A DNA stretch of 64,000 nucleotides from Aeromonas bivalvium (GTDB taxonomy: Bacteria; Pseudomonadota; Gammaproteobacteria; Enterobacterales; Aeromonadaceae): positions 1-64,000 of the forward strand of contig NZ_CDBT01000008.1 of the NCBI RefSeq assembly GCF_000819765.1, written 5' to 3'. Position numbers and translations under genes: made by a program. Positions 34,974 to 43,964 of the stretch are shown piece after piece. The notes beneath the pieces were generated by a model. It made no database searches. It saw nothing but the letters and a program-made list of their open reading frames with translations, and was not told where the DNA came from. The stretch's first letter is position 1; the number at the start of each line of letters is the position of its first letter.

Positions 34974-37250
34974 TCACTGTCTGCTGATGATGATGCGCCC
35001 CGTGCTCATGTCCCGTGCCTGCCCCGTGACTGCAATCTTGAGGCCGTAGTGGGGCAGGGTGCGGCCTGCATCCGGGATGGCGTCGCTCTGGTAGCGGTTG
35101 CCATCCTTGAAGGTGCGCCTGGGGGCCAGCCAGAGATCCCGCAGGAAGGAACCGCTCGGGTGGTCCAGTTGCAGGGGACGCTGGAAGCCCAGGCTGAAGG
35201 TGGCATCGTGGATCTGATAGCGGGTACCGGCCACGGCGCCGTCACTCCAGGTCAGGGTGCGCTGATCCGCATCCACCACCCCGAGGAAGCCCTCGCCCGG
35301 ATGCAGGCCCACCCAGTTGTTTTCCTGACTGCTGTCCACGTACCAGAGCAGCATGCCCGGTTCGTAGCGCATCAGCTGGTCGCTGACGTTGATGTGGGCC
35401 AGCCCCTTATCGACCCCGGCATGGTTGCGCCATTCGGCCAGGTAGTAGTGATCCTTGGCTTCGTTGCCATTGCTTCTCACAAAGCCGGCCAGGGTGAAGG
35501 AAGAGGTGCCCTCGGCCCCGTCGCTGAGCAGGGTGTCGCCATCGGCGACGAGCTGGATATCGTCCAGGAACAGACCATGCTCGGCCACGCCGCCATCGCT
35601 CTGGTATTGCACGCTGAGCTGGATCTGCTGACCGGCCCAGGGGGTGAGGTCGAACTCGGCCTCCACCCAGCCATTGGAGTTGCCCGTGATGCCGACCCCG
35701 AAACCGACCCCGTTCGGATCGTCGCTGGTGGTCAGGTTGCCCGGGATGGGCTCGCCGTTGACCAGCACCCTTGCATAGTCGTAGCCCTCCTCAATCTGAT
35801 ACCAGGTCTTGAAGGTCAGGGCGGCGTGCTGGCGGTCGCGCAAATCCAGCGCGAGGCTCATGCGGTTGTCCAGGTTGTTGCCCTTGCCGCCGTGGTACTG
35901 GTACTGGCCGGCGTAGGGGGGATTGAGGGGCACCTGCTTGGGTGGCAGATTGATGCGCACCACATCGTCGTTGCGCCCCTTGTCGTTGGCCTGATCCAGC
36001 ATGTAGACGTTGCCGCGCCGGCCGAGGTCGTCGACATGCACATTGCTGCCGTGTAGCCAGTTGCCGCCGATGGAGGCCTGCAAAAACGCCTTGGCCCAGG
36101 GGGAGAAGCCGGTCGGCTCTGTGCCGCCTATGACCCCGGCCCAGGAGCCGGAGGACATGATGGACCAGGTCGCCACCGGTTCGCCCTTGCCGCTGTACTT
36201 GGTGTCGTACTCGTCCGGCAGGCCGAGGTCGTGACCATATTCGTGGGCGCAGACCCCGGCCGCCGCATCGATGGGCTGTATGGTGTAGTCGTAGGCGGCA
36301 TACTGGCCGTTGAAATCCCCCGCCGGGCTGCTGGTGCCCGGGATGGGGTAGGGGGCGCCCAGATTCCAGCGGTGGGCCCAGATGGCATTCTCGCCAAGAT
36401 CGCCACCACCGGCCTCTTCCCCCACGCTGGAGTGGAAGATCATCAGGTGGTCGATGAGGCCGTCCGGCTCGTCCAGCTTGCCGTTGTCGTTGAGATCGTA
36501 GCGATCCTCCTGATCAAACTCGGCGAGATCGATGGCGGGATCCGCCGCCACCTGGGCCAGGGCCTCCTTCACCAGCTCGCGCACCGCCGTCTCGTTCAGG
36601 TTGCTGCCGTAGTAGGCGGCGGGCTGGCTGGCGGTGTACCAGCCCGCCACCTGGCCGCGCACGCTGTAACTCTGGCCCGACTGCTGCTCGTAGAACTGGC
36701 GCATGGAGATGAACCGCTCGCCATTGGGACCGGCATAGCCCTTGGCCGAGAACAGCAGATCCTGGTAGTGGGCCGGGCTGTAGTCCGGGTAGTACATCCT
36801 GGTGAGATCCGGGGTGATGCTGTTTTTCGGATAGTCGGGAAAGTCCACCAGGATGGCGAGGATCTTGTCCTGCCGCATGCTGCCCCGGTAGTGCTCCTTC
36901 TCGATGGCCTTGAGCAGCAGGGTGGGCACCCTGTCCCCCGGGCGGGCGGTGCCGTTGAGGCGGATCTTCTTGAGGATGGTTTCCCGCACCTTGCCCTCTT
37001 TCAGGGCCAGGGTGCCCCCCTGGCCCTGATAGGCCCGAGACTTGTCGCGGTAGAAACGGGCCAGGGCGGCCTGCTCCTGCTCGGGGGAGGCCAGGGTGGG
37101 GATGCGGCCGCTTTTCTTCAGCATATCCAGCACCTTCACCTCGTCGGCCAAGGGGGCATCGAACGGGCCATGGGCCGGGGCGGCCTGGGTTTGGTTTCCA
37201 ATCATAAGGGTCGAGCCGACCAGCAGGCTCAGTATGGTTTTTGTAGTCAT
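34974..37250 (-). CDS. Secreted M6-family (immune inhibitor A-like) metalloprotease
   Basis: A 758-aa exported zinc protease. A signal peptide (residues 1-24, ending QTQAA) precedes a propeptide-like region. The catalytic motif HEYGHDLGLPDEYD lies near residue 335, with the extended downstream Glu/Asp typical of M6. C-terminal beta-rich domains follow, including VLVNGEPIPGNLTTSDDPNG and a VKD-like adhesive part. Relatives include Bacillus InhA and Vibrio PrtV, which degrade host proteins, so a role in virulence or nutrition is possible. ATG at 37250 with GGAG; an in-frame TTG lies two codons upstream. A terminator-like hairpin stands just upstream. Confidence 0.9.
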   Translation of the reverse strand: MTTKTILSLLVGSTLMIGNQTQAAPAHGPFDAPLADEVKVLDMLKKSGRIPTLASPEQEQAALARFYRDKSRAYQGQGGTLALKEGKVRETILKKIRLNGTARPGDRVPTLLLKAIEKEHYRGSMRQDKILAILVDFPDYPKNSITPDLTRMYYPDYSPAHYQDLLFSAKGYAGPNGERFISMRQFYEQQSGQSYSVRGQVAGWYTASQPAAYYGSNLNETAVRELVKEALAQVAADPAIDLAEFDQEDRYDLNDNGKLDEPDGLIDHLMIFHSSVGEEAGGGDLGENAIWAHRWNLGAPYPIPGTSSPAGDFNGQYAAYDYTIQPIDAAAGVCAHEYGHDLGLPDEYDTKYSGKGEPVATWSIMSSGSWAGVIGGTEPTGFSPWAKAFLQASIGGNWLHGSNVHVDDLGRRGNVYMLDQANDKGRNDDVVRINLPPKQVPLNPPYAGQYQYHGGKGNNLDNRMSLALDLRDRQHAALTFKTWYQIEEGYDYARVLVNGEPIPGNLTTSDDPNGVGFGVGITGNSNGWVEAEFDLTPWAGQQIQLSVQYQSDGGVAEHGLFLDDIQLVADGDTLLSDGAEGTSSFTLAGFVRSNGNEAKDHYYLAEWRNHAGVDKGLAHINVSDQLMRYEPGMLLWYVDSSQENNWVGLHPGEGFLGVVDADQRTLTWSDGAVAGTRYQIHDATFSLGFQRPLQLDHPSGSFLRDLWLAPRRTFKDGNRYQSDAIPDAGRTLPHYGLKIAVTGQARDMSTGRIIISRQ

Positions 37251-37272
37251 TATCAACGTGCTCCATCACGTG

Positions 37273-37298
37273 AAAAAAAGGAGCCCGGTCGGGCTCCT
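37273..37298 (-). terminator. Terminator-like hairpin in the M6 peptidase leader
   Basis: The minus strand reads GGAGCCC-gacc-GGGCTCC followed by eight T, only about 25-30 nt before the peptidase ATG. No gene upstream on this strand needs terminating. It could attenuate transcription of the peptidase, if the promoter lies further upstream. Confidence 0.6.
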
Positions 37299-37618
37299 CT
37301 CTCGATTGCAAGGCTGGCTTGCCGACCCTTGATAACCCGAGTCGTCCCACTTTGTCATGGCACCCGGACGCTTGCCCCGTGCTGTGGGAACATAGCGTCA
37401 TGGTCCGATCCCTCTTCTTCATCGGCTTATTTCCTGTGATATATGCGGTCTTGTCGCTATTTTCTGGAATATGGTGCGGATGTTCCCCCAAAACGGGCAT
37501 GTCCCCATTTGGGGGAGATGGCCGGGGCGCTGAGGAGGGGCGAGATGGCGTCGACACTCGTTGAGCGCGGCGCGCCGGACAGGTATGCTTTGCGCAACCA
37601 TACCGCCTGGGAGGCAAC
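37299..37618. other. Divergent control region between M6 peptidase and rraB
   Basis: About 320 nt with no supported gene. It contains an AT-rich patch near 37430-37480 and G/C tracts (CCCCCA...TGGGGG) near 37485-37515 that could fold. Promoters for both divergent genes must lie here, but none matches consensus well. Confidence 0.4.
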
Positions 37619-37966
37619 ATGAGTCTGGATATGCAAGAGTGGCGCGACGAGACCAGCGCCATCGTCAACGAACTGCTGGCCGATGGTAGCAACCCCGATC
37701 TTGATTACGAGATTGAACACCACTTCGCCTGCCAGGATTTCGATCTGCTGGAAAAGGCCGCGGTGGACCTGTTCAAGGCCGGCTTCGAAGTGACCGATGC
37801 CGAAGAGATGGAGCTGGACGACGGCGCCACCATCTTCTGTTTCGATGCCACGGTCGAATGTGCCCTGGATGTGGAACGGATCCTCGCCGATATCGAGAAG
37901 ATGCGTCCCATCCTGGAGAAATACGGCGTCGATTACGACGGCTGGGGCACCTACTTCCAGGAGTGA
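37619..37966 (+). CDS. rraB: Regulator of ribonuclease E activity B
   Basis: A 115-aa acidic protein matching RraB along its length (MQEWRDETSAIVNELLADGSNPDL; VDYDGWGTYFQE). RraB binds RNase E and changes the composition of the degradosome, thereby altering mRNA decay. The ATG is preceded by GGGAGG. Monocistronic, ended by a hairpin. Confidence 0.95.
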   Translation: MSLDMQEWRDETSAIVNELLADGSNPDLDYEIEHHFACQDFDLLEKAAVDLFKAGFEVTDAEEMELDDGATIFCFDATVECALDVERILADIEKMRPILEKYGVDYDGWGTYFQE

Positions 37967-38045
37967 TGCGGGGCCGGGATTGACCCAGGCAACGGCCGTG
38001 GCCCCGGCCTTGGCGCGAGAGCGGGCTGCGACCCTGCCATACACG

Positions 38046-38079
38046 AGAAGGCCACCTGCGGGTGGCCTTCTGCTTTTTG
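38046..38079 (+). terminator. rraB terminator
   Basis: AGAAGGCCACC and GGTGGCCTTCT form an 11-bp stem followed by GCTTTTTG. Confidence 0.85.
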
Positions 38080-38132
38080 TCATCTGGCGATGAGCCGTGT
38101 CCCGGTGCCCGCACTCCCGGGGAGGTACGACA

Positions 38133-38315
38133 GCAGGCGATCAGTTCCTGAGGCCGTAGCTGCGGCCAAACTCGTCTGGCGTCTGGCGTCTGGCGTCTGG
38201 CGCAATGGTGGCAGGCGCTCAGTCGCCGAGACCGTAGCTGCGGCCAAACTCGTCTTGGGCAATGGTGGCAGGCGATCAGTCGCCGAGGCCGTAACTGCGG
38301 CCAAACTCGTCTGGC
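38133..38315. repeat. Tandem repeats of the PAS-GGDEF-EAL gene 3' end
   Basis: Three 48-nt copies start at 38133, 38211 and 38268. The last contains the true end of the minus-strand gene. On that strand the copies encode DEFGRSYGLRN, DEFGRSYGLGD and DEFGRSYGLGD, each followed by TGA, with synonymous differences. The spacing (78 versus 57) differs by 21 nt, explained by extra units of a 7-bp microrepeat (GTCTGGC, four in a row at 38174-38201). Confidence 0.85.
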
Positions 38316-40237
38316 GGGAGGGGGCGACTGAACAGATAACCCTGCAGCCGATCACAGCCCGCCTCGCTCAACCAGCGGCGCTGCTCCTGGGTTTCGACGC
38401 CCTCGGCGGTGATCTGGATGCCGAGCTCATGGCCCAGGCCGATGACGGAGCGGACGATGGCCGTGGTGGCCCCATTGCTGACCAGATCCCGGGTGAAGCT
38501 TCGATCCAGCTTGAGGGTGGCGACCTCGAGCCGGGGCAGGTAGGCCAGCGAGCAATAGCCGGTGCCGAAGTCATCGATGGCGAGCTGGAAGCCGGCCCGG
38601 ATCAGGCTGGAGAGGTTCTGCTCTATCTCGTCGGCATTCTCCATCAGCACGCCTTCGGTGATCTCCAGCTCCAGGGTGGCGGGGGCGATGCCGTGGCGCC
38701 GGGCGCAGGCCTGGACGTGGTCGCACAGGCCGGGGTCACGAAATTGCAGGGGAGAGAGGTTGACCGACAGCATCAGACTCGGCCACACCGCCTGCCAGCG
38801 GGCGAGCTGGGCACAACCCTGCTCCAGCATCAGATCACCGAGCCGGCCGATGAGTCCCAGCTCCTCGGCCAGGGGAATGAATTCGTCCGGCGCTATCATG
38901 CCGAGCTGGGGGTGGGGCCAGCGGCAGAGCAGCTCGGCACCGTGCAGCTTGTCCTGCCGGGCACAGATGATGGGCTGGTAGACGGCCACCAGTTCGGCCG
39001 AACGGATCGCCTGGGGCAAGTCGGCGCTGAGCCGCTTGCGTCGCTGCAACTGCTGATAGAGCAGGGGGTCGAACAGGGTGCTGTGCTGTTGCAGCCGCTT
39101 GCCCTCGGCCAGGGCGGCCTCCGCATGGCCCAGCAGACGCTCGGCATCGTTGGCCCGCCCCTGGGCGATGCCGAGGAAGGCGGTGACCTGGATGCGGTGC
39201 TCCTCGACCTGGTAGGGGGCCATCAACTCCTCTTGCAGTCGCTGGCTCCACTCAAGCAGAGGTTTGCCCGGCTCGGGCAGCAACAGGGCGAAATCATCGG
39301 CGGCGACCCGGCACAGCAGGGCGTTTGCCGGGGTGAGCCGTTGCAGGCGCTGGGCGACCTGGCTGAGCAAGCGGTCGGCGATGCGGATGCCGAATCTGTC
39401 ATTGATCTCGCGAAAGTGTTGCAGATCGATGAGCAGCAGGCCTGCCGGGCGCCCCCCCAGGTGGCGGCTGGTTTGCAGAAAGTGGGAGAGCTTGAGCAGG
39501 CCGGTGAGGCTGTCGTAGTGCTGCTCCTGTTGCAGCTGGGCCTGGGTGGTGCGCAGCCCCGTGATATCGCGGCTCAGGGTCAGTACCCCGAGGGAGAGGC
39601 CATTGTCATCCGGCACCTCGACCCGGATGATCTCCAGGTGGCGACCCTGTCCCCTGGCATCCAGCAGACAATACTCGCCACGTCCCATGGGCATCTGGGG
39701 GGGCAGGTGCTGGCCGATGTTGTGACCCAGCACCTCGCTCGCCTGCAGCCCCATGAAATCGAGGAAGGCCTGGTTGCAATCGAGCACGCGGCCATCGTGA
39801 TCCTCGAGCCGGATAGGGTCGGGAATGGCATCCAGCAGGCGTCGCTGCAACAGCTGCTGCTGTTTGAAGGTCTGCTCCAGCGCCTTGTGCTGGCCTATCT
39901 CGTTCACCACGCCGAACAGGGCGAAGGGGTCGCCGAGTTCATCGTAGAGCGGCACCTTGTGGGTCTCGATCCAGTAGTCGCTCTCCTCGCCATGGCAGAG
40001 CTGCTGCTGGTGCAGCAGGGGGTGGCCACTGGCGAGGATCTGGTCGTCCTCTTCCCGAAACAGGTCGCCCCAGGGCAGTTCCCCATCCGTCTTGCCGACG
40101 ATCTCGTTCGGGTGGGCGGCGCCGGCGTGCCGGGCAAACTGGCGATTGACCAGCAGATAACGGCCAGCCGGATCCCGACAGAAAATCGTCATGGGGAGCT
40201 GATCGATGAGGGCTTGAAGCTGGTCTGGGGTAAACAA
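38276..40237 (-). CDS. PAS-GGDEF(degenerate)-EAL signalling protein
   Basis: A 653-aa cytoplasmic protein: two PAS-type sensor regions (about 5-115 and 125-235), a GGDEF domain (about 245-400) and an EAL domain (about 405-645). The GGDEF active site reads AADDF, so diguanylate cyclase activity is unlikely; such domains often bind GTP and stimulate the EAL partner. The EAL residues are intact (GAELLCRW, NLSPLQF, EITEGVLM, DDFGTGYCS, TLKLD, AEGVET), predicting c-di-GMP hydrolysis. No membrane segment or signal peptide. ATG at 40237. Its last codons are tandemly repeated downstream. Confidence 0.9.
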   Translation of the reverse strand: MFTPDQLQALIDQLPMTIFCRDPAGRYLLVNRQFARHAGAAHPNEIVGKTDGELPWGDLFREEDDQILASGHPLLHQQQLCHGEESDYWIETHKVPLYDELGDPFALFGVVNEIGQHKALEQTFKQQQLLQRRLLDAIPDPIRLEDHDGRVLDCNQAFLDFMGLQASEVLGHNIGQHLPPQMPMGRGEYCLLDARGQGRHLEIIRVEVPDDNGLSLGVLTLSRDITGLRTTQAQLQQEQHYDSLTGLLKLSHFLQTSRHLGGRPAGLLLIDLQHFREINDRFGIRIADRLLSQVAQRLQRLTPANALLCRVAADDFALLLPEPGKPLLEWSQRLQEELMAPYQVEEHRIQVTAFLGIAQGRANDAERLLGHAEAALAEGKRLQQHSTLFDPLLYQQLQRRKRLSADLPQAIRSAELVAVYQPIICARQDKLHGAELLCRWPHPQLGMIAPDEFIPLAEELGLIGRLGDLMLEQGCAQLARWQAVWPSLMLSVNLSPLQFRDPGLCDHVQACARRHGIAPATLELEITEGVLMENADEIEQNLSSLIRAGFQLAIDDFGTGYCSLAYLPRLEVATLKLDRSFTRDLVSNGATTAIVRSVIGLGHELGIQITAEGVETQEQRRWLSEAGCDRLQGYLFSRPLPPDEFGRSYGLGD

Positions 40238-40413
40238 GATGGAAAGGTGGGCTCAAAGGGCAAGTTTCGAGCAAATCTATGACAGGCAAGCCTTTTTGTA
40301 AAGCCCGCTTGGGCCCCGATCATTTCTTTGTTGCCCTGCTGACAGCCGCTTGTCCCGGCGCCATAATAGCCGCCGGTTGGCCTATGGCCTCATGACGAGA
40401 CGAGAAAAGACAG

Positions 40414-40908
40414 ATGAAAAAAATAATGGGGAGCGCCCTGGCGCTGCTGCTGGCAGGCTGTGCGGCGGACAACAATGGTGGCGAGCAGTACCGTTACACT
40501 CCGCCGGTTGCCAAGGCGACCAACAACACCCAGGAGATGCAGATCCCGGTCGATCTGGTGTGGGCCCGTGCCGAGAAGTGGTTTGCCGACCAGGGCCTCA
40601 AGATAGAGACCAGCCAGCGCGCCACCGGACTGATGACCGCCAACATAGAGCAGGCCGTCGATGGCCTGGAGTGGCTCGACTGCGGCACCATGGGATCCAA
40701 GGTCGCCCTGGGCAACCCCAACCTGCAGATCAACCTGATCGTCACCCAGAGCGGCACCAACAGCGTGGCCACCGTCAACGTCAAGGGCAACACTGAGCTC
40801 TACTTCGTCGAGTCCTCCGGTGAGCGGGTAGCGGCCCCCTCCATCACCCCGGTGTGCGTCTCCCGCGGTAGCCTGGAGCAGAGCCTGTTCGCCACCCTTG
40901 GCAACTGA
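40414..40908 (+). CDS. Hypothetical lipoprotein (164 aa)
   Basis: Signal MKKIMGSALALLLAGC with lipidated Cys at residue 16, then an alternating beta/alpha domain (VDLVWARAEKWFADQGLKIETSQRATGLMTANIE resembles the fold of BamC-type repeats). Residue +2 is Ala, which favours outer-membrane sorting. The family function is not known to me. Its own terminator follows 17 nt after the stop. Confidence 0.8.
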   Translation: MKKIMGSALALLLAGCAADNNGGEQYRYTPPVAKATNNTQEMQIPVDLVWARAEKWFADQGLKIETSQRATGLMTANIEQAVDGLEWLDCGTMGSKVALGNPNLQINLIVTQSGTNSVATVNVKGNTELYFVESSGERVAAPSITPVCVSRGSLEQSLFATLGN

Positions 40909-40925
40909 TCCTGCCGGGTACCATG

Positions 40926-40957
40926 AAAAACCCCGTTGCATGCAACGGGGTTTTTTT
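40926..40957. terminator. Bidirectional terminator
   Basis: AAAAACCCCGTTGCA and TGCAACGGGGTTTTTTT form a perfect inverted repeat between the convergent lipoprotein genes. Confidence 0.92.
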
Positions 40958-41019
40958 GTGCCTGCGCTTCGGCCATCAGGGTCGTGAGGGAGGGGAAGCG
41001 GCTTGCGACAGGATGGGGA

Positions 41020-41421
41020 TCAAGGTGTCAGATCGCCGTGATACAACACCCGGTCGCCGGATTTGAGCACATAGCCTTTCCAGGGGAAGAGCTGATAGGC
41101 GTCGCCCTGCCAGGACCAGTCGCCCTCTTCGCCCTGACGGGTCAGGCGAAGAGACTCGCCATCGGGCAGGTGCAGTTCGGCCTGGCTCTGATCGGCGTTG
41201 AACAGCACGAAGGCACTGGCGGTCTGGCCGGCGTCGGTCGGGTTGAGGCGAATGCCCTGCTCGAACAGCCGTACGCACTGGCCTGCCAACGCCGACCATT
41301 GATAACCCGCGCTGGCTATGCAGTCATGCTCGTCGCGATCCGCGCCGACCATGGGCTCCCGCGGCGTCGTGTTGCAGGCGGCCAGCAGCAGGGTGGCCGC
41401 CATCAGGGTCAGGGGGCGCAT
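41020..41421 (-). CDS. Hypothetical lipoprotein (133 aa)
   Basis: Signal MRPLTLMAATLLLAAC, lipidated Cys at residue 16. The mature part has a cysteine pair (HDCIASAGYQW and QCVRLFEQGIRL) and a beta-rich C-terminal half. Residue +2 is Asn. It starts 2 nt after the upstream DUF2960 gene, so it is the last gene of the psd-VF530-DUF2960 operon. Function unknown. Confidence 0.8.
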   Translation of the reverse strand: MRPLTLMAATLLLAACNTTPREPMVGADRDEHDCIASAGYQWSALAGQCVRLFEQGIRLNPTDAGQTASAFVLFNADQSQAELHLPDGESLRLTRQGEEGDWSWQGDAYQLFPWKGYVLKSGDRVLYHGDLTP

Positions 41422-41423
41422 GC

Positions 41424-41675
41424 TTACTCCTTGGGGTCCCGCTCGATGAGGATGTTGGAGAAGCCCAGCTCCTTGAAGTAGTTCTCCCGGTAGTCCTTCA
41501 CGCTCTTCTTGTCGCGGCGACACACCTGGGCCAGCTGCTCTTCCATGGCGTGAAAGCGGGTCAGATCGATCCCTTCGGCGGCGGCAACGGCATCATAGAT
41601 GCTGTTGAACTTGTCGTTGGCGTAGCCAATCTCCTTGGTCTTCTTGCCGTAGGTGTAGGTGATCTTAAAGGCCAT
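41424..41675 (-). CDS. DUF2960-type small protein
   Basis: An 83-aa basic protein ([21 protein letters not shown]). It resembles the small Vibrio/Aeromonas/Shewanella family DUF2960, whose function is unknown. No signal peptide or membrane segment. The start at 41675 overlaps the end of the VF530 gene by 11 nt. Confidence 0.75.
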   Translation of the reverse strand: MAFKITYTYGKKTKEIGYANDKFNSIYDAVAAAEGIDLTRFHAMEEQLAQVCRRDKKSVKDYRENYFKELGFSNILIERDPKE

Positions 41676-41928
41676 CTGGACCGTCCTTCTGTTTGGATTG
41701 CTTGCGCAGCACATAGAGGTAGAGGCTCTCCACCTTCTCCCTGGCCCAGGGGGTCTTGCGCAGGAACTTCAGGCTCGACTTGATGCTGGGATTATCGGTG
41801 AAGCAGCGGATATTGATCTCCTGCCCCAGCTTTTCCCAGCCGTAGTGGGCCACCAGGGCGGTGACGATGGCTTCCAGGGTCAGCCCGTGCAGCGGGTTGT
41901 TCTTCTGGGAGGCGGGTTGATCGCTCAT
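41665..41928 (-). CDS. VF530 family DNA-binding protein
   Basis: An 87-aa protein of the VF530 (DUF2132) family, recognised by [24 protein letters not shown] and [29 protein letters not shown] solved Vibrio fischeri member binds double-stranded DNA; the cellular role is unclear. It overlaps psd by four nt (ATGA), so is translationally coupled to it. Confidence 0.88.
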   Translation of the reverse strand: MSDQPASQKNNPLHGLTLEAIVTALVAHYGWEKLGQEINIRCFTDNPSIKSSLKFLRKTPWAREKVESLYLYVLRKQSKQKDGPDGL

Positions 41929-42797
41929 GCCTGCGCCGCCAGGGTGGCAAAGGGCTGACCCATGCGGGTGGTGACGCCGTTGGCCAGATGGGGCTCGAAA
42001 CCGGCCAGCATGCCCGGGCCAAACAGGCAGACCACGGTACTGCCCAGCTTGAACAGGCCCATCTCGGCGCCTTTTTGCAGGGTGATGGCCTCATCGCCGG
42101 TGTAGTCCCAGCGCACCACCTTCTTCTCTCTGGTCGGGGCTATGTTGCCGGCCCAGATGGTCTCGATGCTGGCGACTATGGTGGCGCCGACCAGCACCAG
42201 GGCCATGGGGCCGTGGGGGGTGCGGAAGGTGGCGACCACCCGTTCGTTGCGGGCAAACAGGTTGGGGACGTTCTCGGCGGTGAGCGGGTTGACGGAGAAG
42301 AGATCGCCGGGGACGAACACCATGCTCTCCAGCACGCCGTCCAGGGGCATGTGGATGCGGTGGTAATCCTTGGGCGCCAGATAGATGGTGGCAAAGTCGC
42401 CATCCTTGAACGGCGCCACCAGATCCTCATAGCCGCCCAGCAGTTCGCGGGCGCTGTAGTCGTGGCCCTTGGCCTGGATGATGCGGCCTTGACTGATGGG
42501 ACCGAGCTGGCTGACGGTGCCATCCACCGGCAGGGCCAGGGTCATGGCGTCTTCCACCACAGGGCGGATGCCGGGCTTGAGCTCGCGGGTGAAGAAGGCG
42601 TTGAAGCTTGCATAGTGGGCGGGATCTTCGTGCAGCGCCTCGCTCATGTCGACGCCGTACTGCTTGATAAAGGCCTCGATCACCCGGGTGGTGAGCTTGC
42701 CGGACTCAGCCGCCGCCAGTTTGCCCACCAGACGGGAAAGGGCGTGCTTGGGCAGACAGTATTGGCCGGCAATTTTCAGGTTGTCAGTAATGCTCAT
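41925..42797 (-). CDS. psd: Phosphatidylserine decarboxylase proenzyme
   Basis: A 290-aa inner-membrane enzyme converting phosphatidylserine to phosphatidylethanolamine. The self-cleavage motif LGST is present (Ser near residue 253), which creates the pyruvoyl prosthetic group on the small alpha chain. [15 protein letters not shown] and [12 protein letters not shown] are family segments. An in-frame ATG three codons upstream (42806) is an alternative start. rsgA lies 30 nt upstream on the same strand, an order conserved in many gammaproteobacteria. Confidence 0.96.
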   Translation of the reverse strand: MSITDNLKIAGQYCLPKHALSRLVGKLAAAESGKLTTRVIEAFIKQYGVDMSEALHEDPAHYASFNAFFTRELKPGIRPVVEDAMTLALPVDGTVSQLGPISQGRIIQAKGHDYSARELLGGYEDLVAPFKDGDFATIYLAPKDYHRIHMPLDGVLESMVFVPGDLFSVNPLTAENVPNLFARNERVVATFRTPHGPMALVLVGATIVASIETIWAGNIAPTREKKVVRWDYTGDEAITLQKGAEMGLFKLGSTVVCLFGPGMLAGFEPHLANGVTTRMGQPFATLAAQA

Positions 42798-42836
42798 GAT
42801 CTTCATCTGCTCTTTTATAGCAAGAGGGGGTATGGG

Positions 42837-43871
42837 TCACAGCCGGGCTTGTTGCCGACCGTGGCGGGCTTCCTGCATGGTTTCCAGGATGCGGTGATAG
42901 TTGTGGAAGCGGTCGGCGCTGATCTCGCCCCGCTCTACCGCGCCGCGCAGGGCGCAGCCGGGATCGTCCTTGTGGGTGCAGTCGCGAAACTTGCAGCCCC
43001 CCAGGTAGTCGCGAAACTCCACGAAACACCAGGTGATGCGATCGGCTTCCAGGTGCCAGAGGGCGAACTCGCGGATCCCCGGGGAGTCGATGAGATCGCC
43101 GCCACTCGGGAAGTGATAGAGCCGCGCCGTGGTGGTGGTGTGGGTGCCCAGCCCCGAGTTTTCGGAGATCTCGCCTGTGAGCACGCCCAGCCCCGGCATC
43201 AGGGCGTTGGTGAGTGACGATTTGCCCACCCCGGACTGGCCGACGAAGATGCTGATCTTATCGGTCAGTGCCGCCTTGAGGGCGTCGATGCCTTCGCCGC
43301 TCTCGCAGCTCACCAGCAGCACCGGGTAGCCGAGCTTGCGGTAGGCGGCGAGCTGGCGCTCGACCTGTGCGCGCGCGGCATCGTCCAGCATGTCGACCTT
43401 GTTCAGCACGATGAGGGGGGCGATTTCCACATCTTCGGCGGCCACCAGGTAGCGGTCGACAATATTGGTGGAGAACTCGGGCATCACCGCCGAGACGATG
43501 ACGATCTGGTCGATGTTGGCGGCGATGGGCTTGACCCCGTCGTAGAAGTCCGGCCGAGTCAGTACCGAGTGACGCGGATGCACCGCCTCTATGACCCCAG
43601 GGGTCGCCTCGTTCAGGCCGGGACGCCACACCACGCGATCGCCGCACACCAGGCTGCTAATGCTGCTGCGTCTCAGGTTGCTGCGGTGTATGGTGCCATC
43701 GCTGGCCTCGACGTCCGCATGCTGACCGAAACGGCTGATCACCATGCCTTCGATGGCCGGGCCGAACAGGGTGTCATCCACCTGATTGTTGTGCTCTTTT
43801 TGTAACCGCTTCTCGCGGTTGACCTGGACACGCCTTTGTTGACCCAGATTGAGTTTCGCTTTCTTTGCCAC
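42837..43871 (-). CDS. rsgA: Ribosome small-subunit-dependent GTPase A
   Basis: A 344-aa circularly permuted GTPase for late 30S maturation. Order: basic N terminus ([11 protein letters not shown]), OB fold, then G4 NKVD, G1 [11 protein letters not shown]3 DSPGIREF, and a zinc-knuckle C-terminal domain with [17 protein letters not shown] take the GTG at 43871, which gives the family-typical N terminus; the open frame upstream to 44438 overlaps orn. It is divergent from orn with 93 nt between starts. Confidence 0.95.
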   Translation of the reverse strand: MAKKAKLNLGQQRRVQVNREKRLQKEHNNQVDDTLFGPAIEGMVISRFGQHADVEASDGTIHRSNLRRSSISSLVCGDRVVWRPGLNEATPGVIEAVHPRHSVLTRPDFYDGVKPIAANIDQIVIVSAVMPEFSTNIVDRYLVAAEDVEIAPLIVLNKVDMLDDAARAQVERQLAAYRKLGYPVLLVSCESGEGIDALKAALTDKISIFVGQSGVGKSSLTNALMPGLGVLTGEISENSGLGTHTTTTARLYHFPSGGDLIDSPGIREFALWHLEADRITWCFVEFRDYLGGCKFRDCTHKDDPGCALRGAVERGEISADRFHNYHRILETMQEARHGRQQARL

Positions 43872-43964
43872 GGGGTTTGCCGGTTTATGAACAGATCCAA
43901 AGCCAGTATGATACATGCAAATTGGCAAAATTCCGCCATTCCTCCCGAGATAGAGAGAGCAATC

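Noticed and set aside
38090..40282. 730-codon plus-strand frame opposite the PAS-GGDEF-EAL gene
   Set aside because: Shadow frame; the minus strand shows complete PAS, GGDEF-like and EAL domains.
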